NCBI GenBank assembly: GCA_003551985.1
Contig: PUOB01000124.1
Span: 1-5,292 of the forward strand
DNA length: 5,292 nucleotides
DNA from: Desulfobacteraceae bacterium
Lineage (GTDB): Bacteria; Desulfobacterota; Desulfobacteria; Desulfobacterales; Desulfosalsimonadaceae
Direction: 5' to 3'
The position numbers and the translations under genes are program-made. Numbering within the stretch: the first letter of the stretch is position 1; the number at the start of each line of letters is the position of its first letter. Positions 1 through 5,292 of this stretch are shown here, one piece after another. Under the pieces are notes generated by a model. The model was not told the origin of the DNA. It searched no databases and was given only the letters and a program-made list of their open reading frames with translations.

Positions 1-584
1 TCCTGGTCTATTTTTACACGGTCAATGACCTGATTGATTTCTACGAGATTGAAATATCCCCCTGGCTGGGAAAAAATGTCATGACATCATGTGCCATGAG
101 CATGGAATCCATTATTTCATCTGCCCGCAAGCACAACGGGGTCATTGTGTTCCCCCATCCTTACTGCGCCATGTATACCGGCATTTGCAACCCTGTTTTT
201 AACGAGAAGCGGCGGGCGTCGCTTCTCGCCATGTCGGACGGCGTGGAGGTGATCAACGGCGGCAACGTTCACCGCTGGAACCTCAACGCCACCGTTTTGG
301 GCTTCAACATGAACACGGCCCTGACAGCCGGATCCGACGGGCACAATCTTTTCCAGATGGGCAGTGCCGTCACCTATGCCGCCTGCGGAAATGATCCCGC
401 GGCTTTCCTGGACGCCATCCGCGAAAAAACGACCTGGACAATCGGCAAGGAAGTTGGTTTTCTGCGGAAGGTAACGGCCAATGGCCTGAAAATCCGGAGT
501 AGTCTCAAAAATTCAACGGATTTGTTCGGCAAGAGCGTGCGCTATAGCGCCGCGCTCATCAACGCCGGATCACGAAAGGTATAA
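1..584 (+). CDS. PHP-domain metal-dependent phosphoesterase-like protein, C-terminal part (5' end outside window)
   Basis: The frame is open from position 3 with no stop back to the window edge, so about 193 C-terminal residues are visible and the true start lies upstream. The ATG at 81 is internal: the codons before it read as good protein (VYFYTVNDLIDFYEIEIS). The visible part has the second half of a PHP (polymerase and histidinol phosphatase) fold. It shows an FPHP motif with His at 156-158, an EVINGGN strand at about 249-269, and a GSDGH motif with Asp at 336-338 and His at 342-344. In this family these His and Asp residues bind the catalytic metals. Known members hydrolyse phosphoesters, often of nucleotides or small metabolites; the substrate here cannot be read. 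A tail of roughly 50 residues follows the domain, with no motif I recognise. The gene converges on the minus-strand cluster. The family call is fairly sure, the exact function unknown. Confidence 0.85.
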   Translation, partial: LVYFYTVNDLIDFYEIEISPWLGKNVMTSCAMSMESIISSARKHNGVIVFPHPYCAMYTGICNPVFNEKRRASLLAMSDGVEVINGGNVHRWNLNATVLGFNMNTALTAGSDGHNLFQMGSAVTYAACGNDPAAFLDAIREKTTWTIGKEVGFLRKVTANGLKIRSSLKNSTDLFGKSVRYSAALINAGSRKV

Positions 585-601
585 AACCCGGATTCGGGTT
601 T
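584..601. terminator. Probable bidirectional terminator between convergent genes
   Basis: A perfect 7-bp inverted repeat, AAACCCG-GATT-CGGGTTT, starts at the last base of the PHP gene stop codon and ends 4 nt before the cls stop codon. Read on the minus strand, the stem runs into TTTTAT, the better U-tract, so it should end the cooC-helicase-cls transcript. On the plus strand only three T follow before CCC, so termination of the PHP transcript is less certain. Position and symmetry fit a shared terminator. The stem is short and I cannot compute a folding energy. Confidence 0.65.
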
Positions 602-605
602 CCCG

Positions 606-2039
606 TCACAGATAGGGTGAAAACAGCCATACCACCGCATCCCGCGTTTTGGCCAGTTTCGAGCGGTTTTGGATCATATCAAGGGTGATCGGTCTGGATT
701 TTCTGACGGCATCGCTGATATGTGCGGAGAGTTTTTCCGAAAATTCCTTTTCATAGATTTCCACGTTCAACTCAAAATTCAGCAGCAGGCTCCTGGGGTC
801 GATGTTGGCCGACCCGATCTGGGCATATATGCCGTCGATCACAAAGAGTTTGGAGTGTACGAACGGCGGCGGTTGGAAGAACACTTCCACGCCGTGTTGA
901 AGCAGGTCGCCCAGCATGTTGTTTGAGGCCCACTGGATAAAGGGCAGGTTGTTGGTTTCGGGCAAAACGATTTCCACCTTGATGCCGCGCAGTGCGGTTG
1001 TCTGCATAACGGAAATCATTTCGGTGGACGGCAGGAAATAGGGGGTCATGATCTGCACCCGTTTTCTGGCCGTTGTAATCGCCCCGATGAGCATCTTGGA
1101 CAATTGCTGGGCCTCGTTGGGGCCGTCGATAATCGTCCGGCAGACGGCTTCCCCGGCGACGGTCGGCGGCCGTTTGGTGGGGGCCACGGCTTGCCCCGTG
1201 CAGAAGGACCAGTCCTCTATAAAGGATTGTTCCAGTTGCCGGACCACCAGGCCGTTAAACAGGAAATGCATGTCAGAGACCTTTTCCCCGTACGGCGGCT
1301 TCTGGACCATGTGCCTGTCCCCGATATTCATCCCCCCGGTAAAGCCGGTTTCGCCGTCTGCAACCAGTATTTTTCTGTGGTTCCTGAGGTTTATATGAAA
1401 CATCGGGGGGATCAGTCGCGGCGGCAGAAACCGCGCATGGCGGACGCCCGCCTTTTTTAACAGGACGCTGGCCCTGGGGTATGCATAGTATTCCCCGACG
1501 CCGTCCACAATGACCCGGACATCCACCCCCCGTTGGTGGGCGGCCGTCAGTGCGCGGATAAATTCGCGGCCGCTGTCATCGGTGTCGAAAATATAGCTGG
1601 ATAGAAAAACCCGCTCCTTTGCATTATCTATGGCATTGATCATGGCGGGGTAGGCGGCTTCCCCGTTTTTCAGGGCTTCAATGCGGTTTCCGCCAACCAG
1701 CGGCAGCCGGCTGATATGATCTGAAATCCTGGCAATGGCGGTGAATGTTTCCGTATCTGCAAGGTCGGCGGAGCGGAAGGTCAAATCCCGGGTCACCGGG
1801 ACGTCCGGGGGTCTGACCGGATATGGCGGCCGTCTGTCTTCAAGCTTGCGGGCGCGGTTTTGTATCCGGTTAATGCCGAAGAGGAAATAAAAAAAAGGCC
1901 CCACAAACGGAAACATGAGACATATTGCAACCCAGCCGAGGGCGGACTGGGGGGTTCGCTTGAAAAACAGGGCGTGCCCGGCGGTTGTCAGGGAAAGGGA
2001 TACATTGAGCCCGAGTATTATCCATTCAATCAGGGTCAT
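606..2039 (-). CDS. cls: Cardiolipin synthase, phospholipase D superfamily (ClsA-like)
   Basis: The enzyme is expected to join phosphatidyl groups to make cardiolipin in the cytoplasmic membrane. The 477-residue product has the full bacterial Cls layout and a usual length. Two N-terminal membrane segments (about 3-26 and 33-56) form the PLDc_N region. Two HKD catalytic motifs follow: H221-x-K223-x4-D228 with GGMN at 235-238, and H395-x-K397-x4-D402 with GSANID at 409-414. All catalytic His, Lys and Asp are intact. The ATG at 2039 is chosen because it lies just before the first membrane helix and the in-frame TGA four codons upstream is the helicase stop. No Shine-Dalgarno is visible before this ATG, so translation probably depends on ribosomes finishing the helicase 9 nt upstream. 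It is the last gene of the cluster. Another phosphatidyltransferase of the PLD family is possible, but the architecture is typical of Cls. Confidence 0.93.
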   Translation of the reverse strand: MTLIEWIILGLNVSLSLTTAGHALFFKRTPQSALGWVAICLMFPFVGPFFYFLFGINRIQNRARKLEDRRPPYPVRPPDVPVTRDLTFRSADLADTETFTAIARISDHISRLPLVGGNRIEALKNGEAAYPAMINAIDNAKERVFLSSYIFDTDDSGREFIRALTAAHQRGVDVRVIVDGVGEYYAYPRASVLLKKAGVRHARFLPPRLIPPMFHINLRNHRKILVADGETGFTGGMNIGDRHMVQKPPYGEKVSDMHFLFNGLVVRQLEQSFIEDWSFCTGQAVAPTKRPPTVAGEAVCRTIIDGPNEAQQLSKMLIGAITTARKRVQIMTPYFLPSTEMISVMQTTALRGIKVEIVLPETNNLPFIQWASNNMLGDLLQHGVEVFFQPPPFVHSKLFVIDGIYAQIGSANIDPRSLLLNFELNVEIYEKEFSEKLSAHISDAVRKSRPITLDMIQNRSKLAKTRDAVVWLFSPYL

Positions 2040-2048
2040 ATCGGTTTG

Positions 2049-4187
2049 TCAGAGATTCGTATAAGTGTTCGCTTCAGGTTCCGGCTCAATAACGGATACG
2101 ACCGGATCCCTCAGAAGCAGATCAATGCCCTGCCTCGCGGAATCGGCTGCAGCAGGGAATACGCCTCCCAAATTGCCGATATGGCGCAGGTTGTCAGCAG
2201 TTCGCATGATCAGCATCGCCAAATCCCCTTCCGCGCTGTCCCAGAAGCGCAGCACATCATCCCAATCCATGCCTTTCGCCCATTTGTAGAGGGTCAGCGC
2301 AGGCCTCATGTATAAAACAGGTGCCTCAAACCCCGCATCCTCCAGTTCACATGTAAACGGCAGGAGTCCCTCGGCGACCTTCACAAACGCTTCTGACAAT
2401 GCTTCCGGCACGTCATGCGGATGAATGCTTGCATCGTCGGTTTCCCTTTCATTTACCAGGGATGCCATTGCGGCGGCAAGAAGCGCCGGATCGGCCTCGG
2501 GGAACAGGCTCCAGCGGAAGCCCTCGGCAACCATGAGGGGGTGGTCAATCCGGAGTTGGGATGCCCATATGCCGTCTTCCGTAAGGGTGTTGTCACTGGC
2601 AACGTATTCTTTTTTCTTTAAAAATTCAAGGTGCTGTAAAAAACTCCGCCACAAAAACGCGGTTTCCTGGTAGCGCCCTCCGGGCGTTTTCGTTTTTTTG
2701 TCGCTTTGCGTAACCTGGTAAGTGGCAAATGATTTTTCCAGGAGGTCCTTGATCTGTCCGGGGTCGTGGGACAGCAGCAGGTTGAGGGTCATGGAAAAAT
2801 TGATCTTGATCTGGCTGATGATATCCGTCGCTTTGGCATGGACCAGCTCCGCCACATAGCTGATGTCCATGTACCGGCCCGGTATCGCCAGGGCAAAACC
2901 GATCTTGTCCATTCCCCGCCGTCCCGCCCGTCCGGTCATCTGATGAAATTCCGTGGGGGTGAGCGGCGAAAACTCCCGGCCGTTGAAACGGTCCGAGTTG
3001 AAAAAAACGATCGTGCGTGCCGGAAAATTCACACCCGCGGCGACTGTTGACGTGGCGAACACCGCATCGAGATATCCCTCGGTCATCAGGGTTTCGATGA
3101 TGATTTTCCAGGCGGGGAGCTGCCCGCTGTGATGTGCGCCGAGCCCTTTTTTCTTAAGTATCGGCATTTGTTTATGGCCCGCGAGGTGCGGCACTTTTTC
3201 AATCAGTTCGGCAATGCGTTTTTCCCGGTTGAGCCGCCGGTTTTCGTCTTCGGACGGGGAATAGGCAGCCCCCGTTGTCAGCGCATTATCGCAATCCGCC
3301 CGTGATTTCAGGAAAAATATGGCGGGCAGGAGGTGGTACTTGTCCAGTATGCGGAGCAGATCGGGCACGGGCGGCACCTGCCCCCTGAACATGCGGCGCT
3401 GGTCCTTACCCCCTTTGAGGAATCCGGCCGCTTTCGGATGAAGCTGCTTCTTTTTTTCCTTCTGGTTTAAAAGCGGAAACAGCGTCCCCGATGGATGCAG
3501 AAAAAGGGGAAAGAGGGGTACCGGTCGGTTGTTTTCCTCTACGGTGATGCCTTTCCTGTTGCGGATCGACGCCAGCCAATCGGCTATCTGCCTGGCGTTC
3601 CCGATGGTTGCCGACAGCATCAGCAAAGGGATCCGCGACGGCAGGTAAATCATGGTTTCTTCCCACACGACCCCCCGGTCGAAGTCACCCAGGTAATGCG
3701 CTTCATCGAGCACGACCAGGTCGGTGGCAATATTTTCACCCCTGTGCATTGCATCGTAGAGCTGGTTTCTCAGAATTTCGGTGGTCCCGACCAGTATCGG
3801 GGCGTCGGTGTTTTCCTTGCGGTCCCCGGTCAGAATGCCCAGATTGGCGCTTCCGAATATTTCCGAGAATTCATTATACTTGGCATTTGTAAGGGCTTTC
3901 AGGGGGGAGGCATACCATGCACGGCCGCCGGCCTCGAAACTGTGACGGATGGCTTCGACGGCGATCCATGTCTTGCCGGCGCCGGTCGGCGCCGTTACCA
4001 GGCAGTCCGCCGTCTTTATGGCTTCTAAGGCGTCAAGCTGGAAGCGATCCGGTTTAAAGGGTCTTTTTTTCGGCACGCCGATGGAGGCGAAAACCTTTTT
4101 CAGACTTTTGTCCGAGCCGGGTTTGACGGGCGCCCGGCTTCGGGGCGCGTTGTTTTTTCGGGGAAAATGCCTGCGTGTTTTAGTCAT
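2049..4187 (-). CDS. Ski2-like superfamily 2 DExH helicase with DSHCT-type C-terminus
   Basis: This is an ATP-driven nucleic-acid helicase of 712 residues. Seen motifs, in order: aromatic-x-x-Gln region RFQ (48-50); Walker A APTGAGKT (66-73, Lys72); Ia SPLKALTNAK (94-103); Ib TGDR (120-123); DEAH (161-164); SAT (192-194); motif IV-like PAIFFLKSR (288-296); AHHSGQLP (351-358); motif V TSTVAAGVNFP (379-389); motif VI QMTGRAGRRG (416-425). Motif V, motif VI and AHHSG are characteristic of the Ski2/Mtr4/HelY group. The C-terminal part (about 560-695, with WAKGMDW at 636-642 and EGDL at 653-656) resembles the DSHCT domain of that group. The first 45 residues are strongly basic, plausibly a nucleic-acid-binding tail. 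At 712 residues it is shorter than Mtr4 or HelY, and I see no room for an arch insertion. It starts inside the cooC stop (ATGA overlap) without a visible Shine-Dalgarno, implying translational coupling. Whether it acts on RNA or DNA cannot be told from sequence. Confidence 0.9.
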   Translation of the reverse strand: MTKTRRHFPRKNNAPRSRAPVKPGSDKSLKKVFASIGVPKKRPFKPDRFQLDALEAIKTADCLVTAPTGAGKTWIAVEAIRHSFEAGGRAWYASPLKALTNAKYNEFSEIFGSANLGILTGDRKENTDAPILVGTTEILRNQLYDAMHRGENIATDLVVLDEAHYLGDFDRGVVWEETMIYLPSRIPLLMLSATIGNARQIADWLASIRNRKGITVEENNRPVPLFPLFLHPSGTLFPLLNQKEKKKQLHPKAAGFLKGGKDQRRMFRGQVPPVPDLLRILDKYHLLPAIFFLKSRADCDNALTTGAAYSPSEDENRRLNREKRIAELIEKVPHLAGHKQMPILKKKGLGAHHSGQLPAWKIIIETLMTEGYLDAVFATSTVAAGVNFPARTIVFFNSDRFNGREFSPLTPTEFHQMTGRAGRRGMDKIGFALAIPGRYMDISYVAELVHAKATDIISQIKINFSMTLNLLLSHDPGQIKDLLEKSFATYQVTQSDKKTKTPGGRYQETAFLWRSFLQHLEFLKKKEYVASDNTLTEDGIWASQLRIDHPLMVAEGFRWSLFPEADPALLAAAMASLVNERETDDASIHPHDVPEALSEAFVKVAEGLLPFTCELEDAGFEAPVLYMRPALTLYKWAKGMDWDDVLRFWDSAEGDLAMLIMRTADNLRHIGNLGGVFPAAADSARQGIDLLLRDPVVSVIEPEPEANTYTNL

Positions 4188-4942
4188 ATTAGCGTGGCCG
4201 CGATCTCTGACATGTCTGACTTGGTTCGGGAGTCGGCATCATACGGCGACCGGCCCTGCAAATCGGCCTCTATCAGCGCCTCGTCATACGGGAGAAAGCC
4301 CAGAAAACTGAATTCAGAAAGGTTTTCCGTTAAAAAGGCGACATCCTTGTCGCTTCGGATCTTGTTTCCCACCATGACGATTTTCTCAAGGCCGATTTCA
4401 CCGGCCAGTTTTTTGATGTGCATCGCCGTATCGATGCTCCGGCGGCCCGGTTCCACAACGATGACCAGGCGATCCACGCTGCGGGCAGTCCCGCGGCCCA
4501 AGTGCTCGATTCCGGCTTCCATGTCCATTATAACCACTTCGTCCCGGGCCAGGACGATATGGGTTACCAATGCCTTGAGCATCGTCGACTCCGGACATAT
4601 GCAGCCGGCCCCGCCCTTTTTTACGCCGCCCAGGCGCATCAGCTTGATGTTCTCAAACGTTGCGGAAAGCGCGTCGGGCAGGTCGTCCACTTTCGGGTTC
4701 ATCTTGAAAAACCCCCCGATGGATCCGGGCTGCGCTTCGGTACGTTCGTACACCAGGTCTTTCATCTCCGATATGGGGACGACCTTGTCCGCATCGGGGA
4801 TCCCGACCGCCGCCGCCAGATTTGCATCCGGGTCCGCATCGATTGCCAGGACCTTTTTGCCCTGGTCATTCAGGGTTCGTATGAGCATTGCCGAAAACGT
4901 GGTTTTCCCGACGCCGCCTTTTCCGCTGATCGCTATTTTCAT
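4184..4942 (-). CDS. cooC: CooC/AcsF-type nickel-insertion ATPase (CO dehydrogenase maturation factor)
   Basis: A P-loop ATPase of the MinD/SIMIBI class, 252 residues, the usual CooC length. Visible motifs: deviant Walker A GKGGVGKTT (7-15) with the signature Lys8 and catalytic-loop Lys13; switch I DADPDAN (35-41); a C114-I-C116 motif in GAGCICPES, matching the CxC that CooC proteins use to bind metal across the dimer interface; switch II DMEAGIEHLGRG (140-151); and VGNK (191-194), likely for base recognition. Family members use ATP hydrolysis to help deliver nickel to the C-cluster of CO dehydrogenase or to acetyl-CoA synthase. The CxC and the DMEAGIEH stretch separate it from MinD, NifH and ParA relatives. 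The ATG is supported by an AAAGGA ribosome site 9 nt upstream and by the invariant MKIAISGKGG start. It is the first gene of the cluster. No CODH gene is in the window, so its client is not visible. Confidence 0.9.
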   Translation of the reverse strand: MKIAISGKGGVGKTTFSAMLIRTLNDQGKKVLAIDADPDANLAAAVGIPDADKVVPISEMKDLVYERTEAQPGSIGGFFKMNPKVDDLPDALSATFENIKLMRLGGVKKGGAGCICPESTMLKALVTHIVLARDEVVIMDMEAGIEHLGRGTARSVDRLVIVVEPGRRSIDTAMHIKKLAGEIGLEKIVMVGNKIRSDKDVAFLTENLSEFSFLGFLPYDEALIEADLQGRSPYDADSRTKSDMSEIAATLI

Positions 4943-4950
4943 GGATTGCT

Positions 4951-4957
4951 GTCCTTT
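4951..4957 (-). promoter_or_regulatory. Ribosome binding site of cooC
   Basis: AAAGGAC on the minus strand, with AAAGGA ending 9 nt before the cooC ATG. It is the only convincing Shine-Dalgarno in the cluster; neither the helicase nor cls has one. It fixes the cooC start and suggests that ribosomes are loaded mainly at the first gene. Confidence 0.8.
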
Positions 4958-4981
4958 GTTGTTTGATGAATCATAATCATG

Positions 4982-5009
4982 TTGACGGCTTCTTAAAAAG
5001 GCGTCATTT
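4982..5009 (+). repeat. Diverged short interspersed repeat element, copy A
   Basis: The core TTGACGGCTTCTTAAAAAG (4982-5000) aligns with copy B at 5164-5183 at 17 of 20 positions, with one gap and two substitutions. Both copies continue into a similar C-rich then CATTT stretch. It lies inside the presumed cooC leader. Both copies have the same orientation. This may be the end of a dispersed intergenic element; only two copies can be seen in this window. Confidence 0.45.
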
Positions 5010-5029
5010 GTTTACAGATTAAATTTTAT

Positions 5030-5058
5030 ATATTATCATTAATCATTTTCAGGTACAA
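5030..5058 (-). promoter_or_regulatory. Putative promoter of the cooC-helicase-cls cluster
   Basis: On the minus strand TTGTAC (5058-5053) is followed after exactly 17 nt by TAATAT (5035-5030), a loose sigma70-like pair. An overlapping TATAAA (5030-5025) is a better -10 but lacks a well-placed -35. The surrounding 40 nt (5011-5050) have only 5 G or C, in sharp contrast to the GC-rich genes, as expected of a promoter. Transcription starting near 5020 would give a leader of about 80 nt before cooC. The hexamer matches are weak, so the region is better supported than the exact boxes. Confidence 0.4.
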
Positions 5059-5105
5059 GTCCATAACAGTGTGTAACGGATTGTTGAAAAACAGGCAGGA
5101 CAGCC

Positions 5106-5126
5106 GCCCGGAACAACGGTTCGGGC
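5106..5126. other. Stem-loop in intergenic region
   Basis: The inverted repeat GCCC-G-GAAC-AACG-GTTC-GGGC can pair as 4 plus 4 bp with one bulged G and a 4-nt loop. A T5 run lies 7 nt downstream on the plus strand (5132-5136), but no plus-strand gene precedes it. On the minus strand the T5 run is about 17 nt away. It is therefore not a standard terminator in either direction, though it might end the transcript of a minus-strand gene beyond the window. Confidence 0.4.
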
Positions 5127-5140
5127 ATTATGTTTTTAAG

Positions 5141-5162
5141 CCGGATATTCACCGGATATTCA
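5141..5162 (+). repeat. Perfect 11-bp tandem duplication
   Basis: CCGGATATTCA occurs twice head to tail without any mismatch (5141-5151 and 5152-5162), immediately before copy B of the repeat element. It could be a replication slippage product, a target-site duplication remnant, or two binding sites one helical turn apart. Eleven base pairs is close to one turn of DNA. Confidence 0.85.
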
Positions 5163-5163
5163 A

Positions 5164-5191
5164 TTGATGGCATCGTTAAAAAGTCCCATTT
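5164..5191 (+). repeat. Diverged short interspersed repeat element, copy B
   Basis: The core TTGATGGCATCGTTAAAAAG (5164-5183) is followed by TCCCATTT, similar to copy A 182 nt away. I recall many intergenic repeats in Desulfobacterota genomes that end in a GGCATCGTAAAAAGTCCC-like sequence, and this copy resembles that end. That is recollection, not a search result. The partner end, if any, would lie beyond 5292. Confidence 0.5.
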
Positions 5192-5250
5192 ACCCCGTTG
5201 CGGCAATTTTTCATCCGCTCAGCAAAAAGGTTGTTACAATGATCCATGTT

Positions 5251-5265
5251 CGCTTCGGTGAAGCG
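5251..5265. other. Small perfect stem-loop near window edge
   Basis: CGCTTC-GGT-GAAGCG forms a perfect 6-bp stem with a 3-nt loop. No T-tract follows on either strand. It may be part of the dispersed repeat element that starts at copy B, since such elements often carry internal hairpins; this is inference. Confidence 0.4.
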
Positions 5266-5292
5266 GCAAAATGACCGGAACCCCGAGTGAAA

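Larger units (their letters stand above)
4943..5292. other. Non-coding region upstream of the cooC cluster
   Basis: These 350 nt contain no gene I can support. From the cooC side they hold the ribosome binding site, a short repeat element (4982-5009), an AT-rich promoter tract (5011-5050), a stem-loop (5106-5126), an 11-bp tandem duplication (5141-5162), a second copy of the repeat element (5164-5191) and a second stem-loop (5251-5265). On the minus strand a frame is open from the window edge down to a TAA at 5178-5176 (38 codons), but the other two frames are also open for a while there and the peptide is not recognisable. Confidence 0.7.

Noticed and set aside
3975..3990. The palindromic stretch GGCGCC-GGTC-GGCGCC.
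   Set aside because: It encodes the Walker A region (APTGAG) of the helicase; repeated Gly/Ala codons explain it.
3495..4028. A 177-codon plus-strand frame inside the helicase gene.
   Set aside because: It lies opposite the helicase ATPase motifs and has no recognisable protein features; it is an antisense shadow.
606..4942. A helicase plus phospholipase D pair as a possible anti-phage defence system.
   Set aside because: The PLD protein has two N-terminal membrane segments and the full Cls architecture rather than a nuclease-type PLD, and the first gene is CooC. Nothing else points to defence.
4167..4976. A 269-codon open frame on the plus strand covering cooC.
   Set aside because: It is antisense to a clear CooC gene with intact motifs; the translation is rich in Ser, Arg and Pro without any domain, as expected from the complement of a GC-biased gene.
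5053..5079. A possible NikR operator near GTGTAAC.
   Set aside because: Neither the GTATGA-N16-TCATAC type nor a GTGTTAC/GTAACAC type pairing is present; there is only one partial half-site.
5176..5292. A minus-strand frame open from the window edge to a TAA, possibly the end of another gene or a 23-residue peptide starting at an internal ATG.
   Set aside because: All three minus-strand frames are open for some distance here, the peptide is not recognisable, and it ends within the repeat element. More sequence beyond 5292 would decide.

Overview
The window looks like chromosomal sequence from an anaerobic bacterium, most likely Desulfobacterota (the former sulfate-reducing Deltaproteobacteria). 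This placement is an inference. It rests on a CooC-type nickel-insertion ATPase (typical of organisms with carbon monoxide dehydrogenase), moderately GC-rich coding DNA, and intergenic elements containing TTAAAAAG that I recall from that group. There is no RNA gene, CRISPR array, transposase or phage gene.

Layout. Positions 1-584 (+) hold the 3' end of a PHP-domain metal-dependent hydrolase gene. A short convergent spacer with a 7-bp perfect stem-loop (584-601) separates it from a tightly packed minus-strand cluster. In order of transcription the cluster is cooC (4942-4184), a Ski2-like DExH helicase with a C-terminal DSHCT-type domain (4187-2049) and a two-HKD cardiolipin synthase (2039-606). 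cooC and the helicase overlap by ATGA. The helicase and cls are 9 nt apart and in the same reading frame. The cluster is almost certainly one transcript ending at the stem-loop.

The last 350 nt (4943-5292) are non-coding as far as I can tell. They hold the cooC ribosome binding site, a very AT-rich probable promoter tract, a perfect 11-bp tandem duplication, two stem-loops and two diverged copies of a short repeat element.

How the genes work together is not obvious. CooC should load nickel into CO dehydrogenase, the helicase should unwind structured RNA or DNA, and Cls makes cardiolipin in the inner membrane. No pathway I know joins all three, so the grouping may reflect simple co-transcription. 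I see no clear evidence of a new defence or mobile system. The items most worth a second look are the operon composition, the compact helicase, the in-frame TGA-C junction between helicase and cls, and the repeat-bearing leader region upstream of cooC.
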